Source of the DNA: Spirometra erinaceieuropaei
Lineage: Eukaryota; Platyhelminthes; Cestoda; Diphyllobothriidea; Diphyllobothriidae
Length of the DNA: 64,000 nucleotides
Reading direction: 5' to 3'
Assembly (NCBI GenBank): GCA_902702965.1
Contig: CACRXP010000864.1
Location: forward strand, 172,996 to 236,995
This document shows positions 10,436-22,749 of the stretch, piece by piece. Made by a program: the position numbers and the translations under genes. The notes under the pieces are model-generated. The model was given only the letters and a program-made list of their open reading frames with translations, had not been told where the DNA came from and ran no database searches. The stretch's first letter is position 1. Every line of letters starts with the position of its first letter.

Positions 10436-13400
10436 TTTCTTTAACAGCACTTAATTGTTTTTCTACATTATCATCTTTCAATTTGGTTTATTGCGTTATC
10501 TAAAATTTTTATTTTTTATAGCTGATTATTTCCCAAGAATGATTACCTGCAGTCAAAAACAAATTACAACAATGCGACTTTTCTTCGTACAATGAGTACA
10601 TTTGGTCGATGCATTATAATGGCGGATTTTGATTGCCTGATGTGCGCCTGCATTCGTAAAGTATTCTTGACATCGGAGTATTTAATGTGATTATTCCCTC
10701 CATGTCAGAATGGCAATTTTAGTGCATAAAAGTTAATATATTTAAACAGCTACAATGGTTTCTACTAAAAATGTAGGAAGTAAAGTTCGTGATCTAACTA
10801 ACGAAAGATGTCAAAATGTAGGAATACTTGTTAATCACACAAAAACTTGCACAAATTATGGGTTCAATATGCATAAAATATAAAAAAACAACTTGAGAGG
10901 AATTAAAAGCACAAAGACTGTTAAAAGTTATGTTACGTTCATTGGAAATACCGTGGTTTTAAAGGAACGATAAAAATACTGACAACGGCAAAAATGCTCA
11001 TAATAGAAAAATTAGATTTCGTATGCACTGAAGGAATGCTCATTCAAAACACTAAACAATGATGACGAGGCAAATAGGGTGCCCTCTAGAAATAATTGTT
11101 TAGTAAAGTTTTCACTTAATTACCATCTAACAGTCTGTCATTTTAGGTATGGGGGTTTGCCAGCAGACTACATTCTTCTTATACAATCCCAAACGGTTTC
11201 CCAATTTCTCGTTGTATTCTTTAGGATTTTGAATTGGCTGAGATGCGGCTTGATTTCGCCAGTGGAGACGTCATAAGAACACAATTTGTAAATGAGCACA
11301 TGTAGCCAGACACTGCAGTAGGTAAGAAATTTAACAAGTATTAACATTTATGATCGTAAACATGCCATTTTTACTATACAACGAAAAATCATCTTTCATC
11401 AAATTAATTTGCGTTGTTTCTTCTATTCCGGATTTCTTTGAAGTATCGCTGTATGCTCCGCAATTTTCAGCATTTTAATTTAATTGCTCATAAAGATAAG
11501 CTATGTCTTCCAACTGTTCTATGGATGGCGGGGCTTTTTTTTAAGGAAAATTTCTGGCTCCTACAGCACCAGTCGGCTAAAACACGAACTTTTCCACATG
11601 AGATGACAGTCGCGTTAGTTATGGTCGGAGGACAATGCAAGTAAATGCCGGAGGCGTATGAATATTCAACTAACATTTCTAGTGTAGATAAAGACGTATA
11701 TGCTGATGACTGATAGTTTCTCGCAAAACTACTCTAATTTAGTCGCAGAAAATATAAATATTAGTGTTCTTTCATTATACTACTTAACACCACTCGCGCC
11801 ATTTCGGCAAATTTTGGCATGCATTACTAAAAAAAATAAACTCTTCAAACGAAATCAGTGTTTGTTTGAAACGGTATCGCGTTGTACCGGAAGTCAGCAG
11901 AAATATTTTAATTTCTGGAACGCCCGTTCCAAGTGTTTTGCGTAAAACCAACAACAGAACGCCAAAACTAGACTGTTTGTCGTCCAGATAACGAGTGCGT
12001 CTGCGGCTTTACCGTATTTTGAAATTTACTACCAGAAAAGCCGGCATTTAAAGAACAAAACGAGGCGGATGTTATTCGAGCGCGCATTATGAGACTATTA
12101 ATTAGATGTCGCACTTGGTCTCCTGCTGGTAAATGCGCTTAAGTTTCCGCTGGAAATGCAAGTTTTTTTTTCTAGGATTGAACAGGTCACTTTTCACTTT
12201 CGATCCCGTTATTTTGTCGTTGCAGGTTAAAATTCTCGCCAAGCGTTTACTGTAGACCAGAAGGTGCGATGGTACGCCTAGGCGCGGATCCAGTCGCGCC
12301 AGCGACCTGCGCCCTCCAACAGGACTACTTTTTGACACCGGGGTCAGGCAGGAGGGGAGGAGGAGAAAGAGCGGTAAGTGCTGCGGAAGTCTACTGTACC
12401 TAAAACGAATCCACACGCAAGTCAAGGTGCCCGCGGGCATCCACGGTCGAAATCGAATGCTTATTGTTGATTTGCGCCACCTTTAACACCAGTGGTCCTG
12501 GCAGAACGCTTGTGATAGCCCACAGGAAAGCGAAAAATCACAACAACTGCTGCGAAAATGGTGGCCCTATTCTCCACTTGTAACTGCTAAACTTATGCAG
12601 TCTGTGGTGGTCAAAGTGCATCGTCAAATAATAAAATACTGCAAGTGCAACGAGGTCCGTAGATTCGGTATCGTTAGCTGTGTGTCGTCGTAAAGGGACG
12701 ACTGTGCTTCACTGAGAATATAAACCGGCTAAACTAGTAAATGCTGTGTAAATGACACATACATGTGTTCTGCTCTCGAACTCTCTCCAGTCAGCTTTCA
12801 TACGGTTGCAGAGCTTCCGCGCAATAATTTCCTCCTGCAGAATATGAAATTATTAACTCGAGAGCTTTTACATCAAATTGCTTGCAAGAGAAATTACAAA
12901 CCCATAGGGAAACTTGATAACAGGCCAAAAGTCTATCGGAAAAGGCCCTCCCGTGGATTTTTATCCAAAAATTCCACCTATGTCTAGTCCTTTTTGTCTC
13001 TGTTTTACTCAGTCGAAAGTATGAATCGGCAAGAGGAAGAGGAAAAGAAGTGGTTTTCTGAATTCAATATCATGTCTGCCAGACGTTGTTTGCTCCCACT
13101 GCAGACCACGGTCAAGCACAGGATAAAAGTCGTGTACAGTTGAAATTCAAGCAAGTTCCTGGTGTTCAATACCACTAAGGCCCAGAATTTCTTTTATAGA
13201 AGTTGGGAAATAAGTGAAAAGTCGATATGTCTGGCTGGCGAAATCTTTGCATTCATGTACTTCAAGGCTCTATGCAGAGCTAATAGTTACTTACGTTTTA
13301 TGGTTCTTTATGCCAACATAATGTCATTCGTATGATCTTGAAAGAAGTGCGTTTCCTTAGCCAATTAATTGCTTAAAAATATGTTTTTATGGGCGACAAT

Positions 13401-14200
13401 GCAGGTCTTAGAAGGAATTGCGGATATTTTAACACAATAAGTGGTCTATTTTATTCAATGCTGACCTTACTTGCGAAATTTGTTTTTGCTTGAAAACGCT
13501 GCTTGGGCCGCGCTACATAGTCTTAAAATAGGACATTCACTCTGGAATGTCAGCTTATTTTAGGATGTTCTCGAAAACAGCTACGGAAAAAGAACGAATG
13601 TTTCACTAATCTTCGATACTTTCATAAACTCAAATATATTTTAAAGGAAACATGCACACAATTGTTCTTCTTGTACTCATTCATCATGAAGTAAGTGTAA
13701 TCCCTTGGTTTTACCTTGAAAGAAAGGGCGCCTTTTGGTTTGAAACTCGTTTATAATTTAAAAATTGTTCAAGATCCTGAGGTGAACGTTCATATGGCAT
13801 TGCATCTGTACGATTATAAATGTTGCTTGTAAAGAAAGCGGTATGGCGCCTATCTGTTGCATATTTTATCAGTTCTGCGTGAATTCTCCAAGTTAGACGT
13901 CAAAATATTCGATATTTCTTAACGGATATGTATGGAGCATGTGGTTTCGTAACCCCGAGCAAAAATAAAGCGGTAGATTAGGGTAAAACGTCATTCAAGA
14001 ATAAAACGCTTTATAAAGTGAAAGATACCGTCTTTAGGGTGCACAACGTAAGGATTCGTTACTGTTTTATCGGTTGAGTAGAATAATAGTTTTAGCTGAT
14101 TTTTAACATATATTAACTGATAAATTTTTTTGCTAACTCTGGTAATTACAATTTACGCATAGAGACGAAAATTCTCCACCTCGTCGCACAGACAATTTAT
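10436..14200. other. Unclassified DNA with one GC-rich block
   Basis: No gene was recognised. A GC- and CpG-rich block at about 12240-12450 stands out from the AT-rich surroundings. Its minus strand is open for 112 codons (12102-12440) with no family signature. It could be an exon or an unclassified repeat. Confidence 0.4.
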
Positions 14201-14204
14201 TTTC

Positions 14205-14370
14205 GAATGCGCTCAGGCTGAAGTATGTCCTTACAAGCACAGTTTTGGCACGGGATATGATACACTACCCCTGATTGCTCCTTTGCATTTAACCAAACTT
14301 TAGTTTCTATGACCTTACTGCGTATAGTGTCTTTGGGCCGGTGGGCAGTTCTAATACTTAGTTCTGCATA
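14205..14370 (-). pseudogene. PLE GIY-YIG fragment
   Basis: On the minus strand, from about 14345 downwards, a frame reads KDTIRSKVIETKVWLNAKEQ and then SGVVYHIPCQNCACKDI. This is the junction typical of PLE proteins: a linker resembling ATIRRLIMKPKD in the 60 kb element, then the GIY-like VVYHIPC with the C-x2-C pair. At DNA level the CAGTTTTGGCACGGGAT block is shared with the PLE fragment at 55546-56017. Nothing of the reverse transcriptase remains. Confidence 0.6.
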
Positions 14371-14879
14371 AATGAGCTCTTTGACTTCAGGTTACTTTTA
14401 ATATATGGCGGGAAACGCTTTCGTAGGTTGATGTTGTTGTTTGGGTCCTCTTGTGACGTACGCGTAGGCAGCGACTTACATATGCCTTGAATGGACATTT
14501 TGCTTAAACTTGTCACGGAGATAACGGGCCTCTTGCGCTCTTCCATAGGTTGCTGCTGAGAACAGTAAACATAATTTTCGGGCGTTCGGCCGGCCTTCTT
14601 TTACACTTAAAATTGAAATTAATGGTCTATCGAAAACGTGCGTGTGTTTTGATATCAAAAACTAATAAGAATAAACTTTAGGCCGGGCTAATAAACCAGA
14701 ATGACTCTTATCTAAACAAAGCATTCTAGGCAGAACATATGTTTTTTTCCCAATCAACGGCGTCTCCAATTTGAGAAGCTTAATTAAAAGGGTTAAAAAT
14801 TCATTGTAGTGCGTTAACATGCCAAAATACTCTAGTTACCCTAGGACGCCAGTTTGTGAACCACCTCCTCATCAACCGC

Positions 14880-15480
14880 CAACGTAAACCACCTTCCACA
14901 GAAAGTGACTGCCTAAGTGGCAGGATTTTTTAACATTAATTTTCGACGCTCGTATATATTCCAATGCTTTATAGAATACATGCGCAAAATATTCCTCCCG
15001 TCAACCATTTTGTAGCAAATCACCTCTCCTTGGAATTTGCACTTGATCAAAGAGTATATTTTGCTTTTAAAAAGGTTTCAAATTATGAGATTTTTAAGGC
15101 CGTGGAATGTCCAATCGCACAGTAACGCATCAGCACATGTATTAATGCAGTTTATAAATTTGACAACATGGTCAACATACGTTACAAACATTTTAAGAAC
15201 CCCAAATGTCCACTTCCTAGTAGTTCTTAGAAATATGCAATCTTCGTTGCACGTAAAGCATGCAGTTTGTAAATTATAAATTCCGAAGGGAAGTGTAACG
15301 GCAAGTCTAATTTGAATTCTTAGAGGCGTTTTTCCTTTATATGCACAACTTGAAATAGATGCAATTTGTTTACCTAATTAGCGACGGAAAGACATTTTTG
15401 TTCATTTTTCAATGCATTATATTTGTGATTATAAGGGCATCAAGAATCAACAGTAAATATTCATGCTGCCTTGGTTATCA
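14880..15480. repeat. Probable decayed foldback element
   Basis: Order and spacing of several blocks resemble the foldback family: AGAAAGTGACTGCCTAAG near the left, a central part with TAGCAAATCACCTCTCCTTGG, and GGGCATCAAGAATCAA plus ATTCATGCTGC near the right (compare 10018 onwards). Terminal CAGTAGGTG ends were not found. It is much more diverged than the copies at 8.3, 34.8 and 57.2 kb. Confidence 0.35.
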
Positions 15481-15484
15481 TTTT

Positions 15485-16535
15485 AACGAAATTTACCGTG
15501 TGCAAACGGTCGATATGAGACTTGATCAAACGCTGGCATTGTGGCGTCACTGATTTTGTGCTATGCGATAATTAATATTACAACCCTAACAAAGTAATCT
15601 TTTGCAACTCGAAAGCATATGACAGAACTCCGGTCATCATTTTGTGAGACAGCACATTTACTGCGGAATCACCTTTTGAACATTCACATTTGGAGGCCGA
15701 TGATCACCAGCGAAGGGAATATTCATGGAAATCAATGGGGTCTGAAGGATGCATATCTAGCCTTTAGTCCGTTTAGTGCGAATTCTTGAGTTTCAGTCCG
15801 TATGAGTGCGCAAATTTGTCTTCTAGACAATACGTATGCCGATATGAATAAAATTGACATTAATACACATGGAACTGGGTACTTCGGGTAGTGTAACTGC
15901 TAAAACGCGCCTTATGGGTCAGAAATGTACCTATCGCGGGTCAGGAAAATTGAAGGTTAAAGGGTGTCGTAAATTGGGCACTCAATCAGGAGATGTGCGT
16001 GAAAAAAACTAAATTTTTACAAGCTCTGCAATGGCTATGGTCCCACTTCAATTGACGAACGTTTATAAGCAGACGTCTATGGGGCAACCACGAGACAAAA
16101 GACCTATCAATTAGAATTTTGAAACATCTGAGGAACTGTGAGGTTTTTATTAAAACTAACAGCCTTGCCTTCTCCTTAGTCTACCAATTTAATTGTCCTC
16201 AGTTTGACCTTTCGCTTAGTCGAAACTGTAACACTGAATTAATAATTCTAGCTAGAATGATTCCTTGTATATCTAATAAATATTGTCCTCTAAATAGTGC
16301 CCAAATTATGCGAATGTTATTTAAGACAAAATAAAATTTGCCTAGTCCGCTAAGACAAGACAGCTAGAAACAAGGTCTACGGACTCCCTCTTCACTCGGC
16401 GTCGTTTTACACTAATTAACACTTGATTTGCACGAGTTCCTATTTTTAAAAGGAAAAAAAAACGATTCCGTATGAGCAGTTCTATTTGTCGACACCAGTG
16501 CCAGTAAAAGCAAACGGGCAAGTTTCAGACAACAG
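15485..16535. other. Unclassified DNA, no gene seen
   Basis: No recognisable gene or repeat. Confidence 0.4.
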
Positions 16536-16569
16536 CGTAGAAGGAGATGTTACTGCTAGAACCAGAAGG

Positions 16570-16618
16570 CTCTCTGTCGAGGGTTTCGCCTTCTCTCTCA
16601 AACCTGTCATCCGAGACA
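16570..16618 (-). ncRNA. Degenerate hammerhead of PLE family A
   Basis: Read on the minus strand: GTCT then CGGATGA in place of CTGATGA, a broken stem II, GAAAC, and CCT in place of GTC. Its position downstream of the GIY-YIG remnant matches the intact copies. Mutations in both core and cleavage triplet should abolish activity. Confidence 0.5.
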
Positions 16619-16869
16619 AACACAAAAAGGGTAATGGAGGCACATAGGAACCCAGTATCTGCAGGACGCAATTTTTCCGACGGAAGAACATCCATAAAAA
16701 TTAATAGAATTTGCACTCATACATGCGGATCGTATTTCAGCGATGACTGCTTGTCGGCCCTTACCACAGTCGTCAATTGGCGTGGTCTCATCCCCCTTGT
16801 TGATTTTTGGCGTGACGAGTACTCAACAGTCTGTCTCATTGCCACCTGAACTGTCAACTGGACTGAGGC

Positions 16870-17073
16870 TTAGGAGCCAGCATTTGTATTCCTTACTACT
16901 GCTGCAGGCTCGACTGCTCGCGTTTGGAGTAAGCTCCCAGTTTCTGCGACAAAGTTGTTTTGACCGCAACTGCATAGTATCCGTAAAACGACTCCGGACG
17001 TTTCCTTTCTTATCAGTAGGTCTTTCGGCCTAGTGACGTTTGATAGGTGCTTCTGGTCTGTGTGCAATTCCAA
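16870..17073 (-). pseudogene. GIY-YIG endonuclease fragment of PLE family A
   Basis: The 67-residue frame contains ETSGVVLRILCSCGQNNFVA, then ETG. It aligns with ETSGVVYRIWCSCGQSNYVG of the 60 kb element. The GIY-like Tyr is Leu and the YVG is FVA, so catalytic residues are lost. The frame continues upstream into a linker resembling VGAAHRPEATIRR. It is a dead copy. Confidence 0.7.
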
Positions 17074-17344
17074 ATGCCTTTGGTGTGGGCAGGCGGGCGA
17101 CGATTACCGAGACATTATTAGCGTTCACCAAAACCTGCAGTCGGTTGGATATGGCCACGCATTCCGTTTATGCATGCACTCGGTTGACGAAGTTTCATGG
17201 GTGACCAGAGACGTAACCACCCGTCGAAGATATTGTAATTTAGTGACCCTGCCCTCTAACTCGCTGCAATGCGCCTCAATTGGTCGGTTTATCACACAAA
17301 GCTGCCTTTATCGGTTATTGGTTGGTCGCCGTCGAAGGTTAATG

Positions 17345-20300
17345 TTGGAAACTTGAAATCGTAGGCCACCATCATTCTTACGGTAGATAAGAACATTAAC
17401 TATGATTGGTCGGTTTGTTACGGTCAGCGCCAGAAGTATGTTGAATACGGAGACTCGGGTACAAACAAAATCAAATACGCATCCACAGGGATGAATACGA
17501 GTGCTGCTAGTTGCTACAGACGTGTGGCTTCAGACTGCCTCCCTTTTGTAAATACTGCCCTCCTTGTGAGTCTCCTACCCTACCTGTGATATTGATGGGT
17601 TTGAAAAAGAATACGAATCATCGGAAAAAAAATTACTGTTCATTATATTGCATCTGGTCTTTTGAACAGATTATATGCTGGCTGTTTCGGAATATAAAAT
17701 AATAAAACAAATAAAAGATGAAATTATAAAATTACCACACTAACCGACTCGTAAACAACTTCCTTTTTTAACTAATTTGTGCTTTTATCGTCTCGAGGTT
17801 GTGAATTCTATATATTTCTTTGCGTTTATCAGAATGCAAGCAGATAATGAGTCAAAAAAATGCTCTGAAGGAATACGCACTTTCGTCTCAGAAAGCACGT
17901 TGAACTCAGTCAGAATCAATTTCTCGGAACGCTTTGCAAAAAAACTACGGCTGCGTTTGCGTGGGAAGACAGTTTAAGTATGCGGCTCATCACGACTGCG
18001 TAGGCTATAAATTAACTGCCTAAAATTGGATTAATGGAAGTTTGCTTGAGCATAGGTCCTTTCAGTAGTAAAGTTATTTTATGGGTAGGCATTAATTAGT
18101 AAAGAGCGGCTTAACGTTCGCTCTTATACGGCATCGCTCACAGACCAATTTACCAAGTTCCGCGCACACAAACAAGGCAGTTGCTGACGCAGTTTGAATC
18201 TCAGTTTACCTAATAAGGGGGACGCGACTTATTTTAGTCTGATCTAATCAAAGGTCCAAAATAGAAGTTGCTTTGAGTTGGCGCTTCCGTAAAACTGAAA
18301 GGCCATGACGACTACGCACGCGTTTATTTGAGAAAATGCATTTTATCAGTGCAAGTTGGCGAAAATTGGCATTGAGATAAGATATAAAATTGCTTTCTGC
18401 CTTGCAGTTGATCTCGGCGTCATTTTTAAACTTTATCACTTGCTGCACATGCGTAAAACGCATTGAATTCATACGTTTTTACAAAAAATGCTTGATACTA
18501 ATATACCTCTGAGGTTTTTTAAACTGTAAAATCCAGCTTAATAATTCCTGCATAACTAAATATTTTGTGCTACTCAACAGCCATAAAAGCAGCATCGTTC
18601 CAAGTATTGGGTCCAAACAATGTCCCACATGAGTGAGGAAGTATTTTTGTAAATCACATAGTAAACTAAACATGTTTAATAAATGTCCTGTACGCAACCT
18701 GCAACAAACCGATTTAACCTCGCATTCATGCAGTGTTTTTGAGCACACTGCAATATAAGATAAAGATAAATGTAGACCGCTTAAACGTGTTTTCTAATGG
18801 GCGGTATTTTTTCTTAAACAAGCAATTCAAATGACTTCGTTGAGAAGGAAAAAGATCAATAAGAACCCCGTTTCCAGTATAACTAGCCATCAAAGGTCAG
18901 CTGAAAGCTATCCACTTAAATCAGGTCTCCTGATCAACGGATATTTTGTCTGCTAGTCTATCAATTTATTCACACATAGACAATCATGTTACAACCCTAG
19001 GCGTATGTGGAAGAAAATAAAACATGTTCCGGGACAAACAACTTTATTTCCAAATTCTACAAACACACAGTTTTTAACTCGCCAAAAGATGCCTTATCTA
19101 CTTGGGGCGTTGAGTATCTTGGCACACTCTGGCCTAGAAAGTGTCGGTCATGGATTGACCGTTGAGTGTACGAGGCTCCTCTCACGGAAAAAATCTCGGG
19201 TGTTCGAGCGGCCAGTGACTGGGTCGCAGGCGTGAGCAGAGGTACCACACGCGCTCGATGCTGCCTAATGTCACGCGTGAATCTCGTGCTCGGCTTGGCC
19301 TGCCGTTATTTGCATGGCTAGGTCTTCCTTTCGCCTTGGAATCCGACTCAGTACCGCTCCCTCTTTTCACACGAATTCTGCATGCTGTCTATTAAATGAA
19401 ATACAGACAATTTCGATAATGCCGCCGAGATCCTTAGAGAATCCTCGCAGTTGATTAGGTAATGAAGATCAGCTAGCAGCCAGTAAATTTTAACGAAAAA
19501 GAACTGAAGCTGAGACATTTGGAGAGAAACGACGAGAGCTACGTATATAGAATTGTCAACCTCATTACATGTTGACTAGCAAAAAGTACGAATTATTATA
19601 TACCAATGTCTATGGCAAAATCTTTAGAATAAGGTCTACATTCGCAATCTAGTGTTGCACGCGTTTGCCTATTGCATAGCTCTCCGAAGCTGTAGATTTC
19701 CAACTGTGATTTACCATTCCGCCTGAGCAGCAACTAACTCTAGGAGTTGGCCTTTATTCCAAGTGATTACAGTGCATATCGGCATTTTTGCTTGGACGGT
19801 TTGTGAAAAGTCATCGCGCGTTAGACTGACGTCAGGCTACCGCATGGCAGTTCAATCTTCAGCAACCCCTTTTGCCAAAAAACCTTCCTAACTTCTGACT
19901 TTAAGGCATACTGCAAGTAGAAAGTTATACATGTATTTGACAACCGGAAACTTCAATAAATTTTCAGCGGTTATTTTCCATCACGAAAACAATATTTTTT
20001 CTGCTGGTTTTCTCCTTTTTTGCATATATTTTCTTTCTACACCCCGATGAAAATTAATAACTTTTTTACTGAAAATTGGCAACCAACGTTTAAAATGTGG
20101 ATTAGCTTGTGCTAAGAACTTCAAAGCTGCTTGTACCGCTAATAAGATAAAGAATTTGTAAATATTGAATTTTGATTTAGGGATGCAAACTTATTTATCG
20201 TTTAATTTTTAAATTTTATCAATTGTTTGATTATTATCCATGACCGTAAATACGCCTGCAGTTACATAATTGGAAAATGTGAGACCTTGCTCGGTTTTAC

Positions 20301-21765
20301 TCTGTGTTTTATGAAACTGGGAATGTGCCCATTGTCTAGTCTACCAAGACAGGTCTAAACGTGAAAGTTAGACTTCATCTTATTGCACGGTTAAAGATAG
20401 CGAACGTAATGTCGCAATGAAGCCGTTACACGCAGACGTTATTCATAGAGTTTCGTTTCCGACGTTGAATGCTGAGAAAACCGAGTAGAATATATTTAAA
20501 CTTTGAGATTTATTAGAGTCAATAAAAGAGGCCAAGCGTATTTCATCATTCCTATTTAATGATTTTAAAAGTGTCTGCTGTACTCACCCGAGAATATGCA
20601 AGAATGCATGAACTCATGTCAATTACACCGCAATAACTGCATAATAAACGATATTTTCAAAAATATCCGACAAAACATATAGTTAATGCCCTAAAATATA
20701 CGAAATATTGCTAACTGCTCATGAAAAGGGAATACAAAAATGAAGCAAAATTTAGAAATAATTATGAACAAATTCAATCAAATGTAGGACACAAAGGTCA
20801 TATTGAGTGGTTTACAATTACCAACATGTTTACAAAAGCAGGGATTCCTTTAGGGTTGAAAATAGCGGTGACGTAGCAAACTCAAGCCTTGATCGTGCAG
20901 GTAGCCTATTCATACAATGCCTAAGTAAATAAAACGGTACAAGTAGAATAATGTTTAAAAATAGTCTGTTAGTATGACTTTCACTTACATATCCTTCATG
21001 AATATGCGCAGTGTCAAGTACAATGGCTAGCCAATAGGATATTTCCGATGGATGTGACAAGGCAAACAGAAATCCGCCTAATTTCGCCTTCCATGAGGTC
21101 CAGAAATAAACGTTTTTACATGTTCACATCTTGATTAGTCGGTCTTTGACACACACATAAAAGTAGAATTGCTAGATATAGCCGTAAACGTGCAAGTATG
21201 TATATGTGAAGCGAAGTCACATTCAGTTCTTGTGTTGAAGCACTATGATTTTCAAATCGTTGTTGAAATTCGTGATTTTCGACAGATTACCCATAAAGGT
21301 GGGTTTTACTTTATTCGTTTATCAGACGTTCGAAATAAGGTATTTCTTCAAAGTATTTGACGACATAGTGAGTACTCAGAGTTTCTTTGGAATGCTGATT
21401 GCGCCTGTGTCATAGTTGTGATCTTATCCTTAAACACGAAACCACATCATCATGAAAAAGGAACGTGCGCAACAGAAATCGAAAAAAATACGCACTGAAA
21501 CAATTAAGAAACTGTATCTTTTGATTTACTTGCATGAAAAAAAGAGGTTTTCTAAAATAGGCTAAGCAGATGAATAAAATGTGCAGTATTTTAGGTGACA
21601 CAACTTTATCCTGTTTCATGACTTAGCTTACATGGTTTATACTGTGTGTACTGTAGTCAAAAGGTCTGAAAGCTGTGCTACACAAATATCACCGAACCAT
21701 GGCCGATACATTACGACAACGCTTGCGACACTTTTTGAAGATCCATGAAATGATCCTCTCAGCCT
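17345..21765. other. Unclassified DNA with one GC-rich block
   Basis: No gene was recognised. A CpG-rich patch at about 19090-19370 differs in composition from its surroundings and has overlapping short frames on both strands without a known domain. The remainder is AT-rich and featureless to my reading. Confidence 0.4.
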
Positions 21766-21769
21766 GGTA

Positions 21770-22160
21770 TGCGCTGGCAGTTCCCTGACACCTGGGTCTC
21801 TGCCGGTAGATGTGCGTGCTCCCGTTGGCTATACAGGTGGTGGGCTGTTCACTCTTCATCCTCATCCTCCGAACCCCCTGTTGGAATGCTGTTGTTGCAG
21901 ATGTTGTTGGTCAAACACCTGGTCATTTGCTTTGTGGACCAGGGAGTGCGGAGTGGGTCGTCAAGGTGCGGTCTCGACTGAGCAATTCACCTGCGCCCCC
22001 TCGCCTACGATCTTCTGCATTCTGTCCAGGTGGGGATTGGGAAAGGGATTGTGCAGTAGATGCTGCGCAAGTGCACTCGCGCCATAAACTAACCACCGTG
22101 TCTGCCTCACCTTTCAGTAGAGCACATGATGGACATCGTTGGCAACGACGGTAGAACTGT
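21770..22160. other. GC-rich block of unknown nature
   Basis: This 390-bp block is markedly more GC-rich than the flanks and has three overlapping short + strand frames with no recognisable domain. It ends about 35 bp before the target-site duplication of the hammerhead mini-element. It may be an exon, a CpG-rich repeat, or a part of a PLE terminal region not represented elsewhere in the window. Confidence 0.35.
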
Positions 22161-22195
22161 CTTGTGTAATCTATCTTCTAAACTATTCAACTAAT

Positions 22196-22207
22196 ACTTT
22201 AAAATGT
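22196..22207 (+). repeat. 12-bp target-site duplication, left
   Basis: ACTTTAAAATGT here is repeated exactly at 22427-22438, flanking a 219-bp insertion. A perfect 12-mer at this spacing around a structured insert is best read as a target-site duplication. Confidence 0.75.
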
Positions 22208-22426
22208 CAAAAGAAGAGGGGACGTTCACCAGGAGGGGTTTATTTGAGATTCGACGTTTCGGGTAGTTTACTCCTCTACCCATCTTCAGGGACTGGGACG
22301 TCCTGTGCACAGCACTCCTTATTATGGCGCCCTTTGTCCAATGCGTGATCCGCCAATGCTCCCTCCCGGTAAACGCCCCCTCTTCTTTTGATATGCCAAC
22401 TGGGAATCGAATTTTCACTACTATTG
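22208..22426 (-). mobile_element. 219-bp hammerhead-bearing mini-element
   Basis: The insert begins CAAAAGAAGAGGGGACGTTC. A near-complementary arm at about 22362-22391 (CCTCCCGGTAAACGCCCCCT, then CTTCTTTTGA) pairs with 22207-22236. Between the arms, on the minus strand, is a hammerhead with an intact core, followed by AAATAAA. No protein frame is present. The inverted ends plus hammerhead plus 12-bp duplication reproduce in miniature the structure of the 3.1-kb PLE at 59305-62427. It is therefore probably a non-autonomous PLE derivative; a retrozyme-like element is the alternative. Confidence 0.7.
22249..22293 (-). ncRNA. Hammerhead ribozyme motif, mini-element
   Basis: Minus strand: CTGAAGA core (position 7 is tolerant in hammerheads) at 22289-22283, stem II GGGTAG/CTACCC (6 bp) with a purine-rich loop, GAAAC, then GTC at 22255-22253. 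Stem III is essentially absent, as in minimal PLE hammerheads that are thought to act as dimers. The stem I pairing is weak here. AAATAAA follows 8 nt after the predicted cleavage site. Confidence 0.75.
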
Positions 22427-22438
22427 ACTTTAAAATGT
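22427..22438 (+). repeat. 12-bp target-site duplication, right
   Basis: Exact copy of the ACTTTAAAATGT found at 22196-22207. Confidence 0.75.
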
Positions 22439-22749
22439 GTTTTCGACTAGAACGGGTCATTTTTTTTTAAAAGCATCATAATCATTTCGCCAGTGTTCTG
22501 TCTTAAGAGCGTCTAATGCGTTTTCAGTGACTAAAATAGTCAAATTTGAAAAGCAATCGATGCCTGCAAAACGACACGACTATACTCATATGCAAATACA
22601 CAGCACCCAACGGCAGGTGACCGTGTACTCACCTTAGAAAATGCTCGCTCAGTCAAAATAATGTATAGACTTTGACTGGATATTTGCCTGACCTCATAAT
22701 GAATAAATGTCGACTTACAAGTTCAGGTCTAGTGATAAATTTGCCTGAA

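Larger units (their letters stand above)
16540..17340 (-). mobile_element. PLE family A fragment, decayed
   Basis: The minus strand is homologous to the 3' part of the 59-62 kb PLE, from the reverse transcriptase/GIY-YIG linker (about 17330) through GIY-YIG (16870-17073) to a decayed hammerhead end near 16570-16618. Both stops and frameshifts are present. The reverse transcriptase core is missing. Confidence 0.65.

Noticed and set aside
12102..12440. 112-codon minus-strand frame
   Set aside because: It is Pro/Leu/Ser-rich with no recognisable family and lies in a GC-rich patch. It was kept only as a note in the unclassified stretch.
21769..22154. Three overlapping + strand frames of 70-114 codons
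   Set aside because: They come from a GC-rich block where stops are rare. No domain, splice context or start preference was visible.
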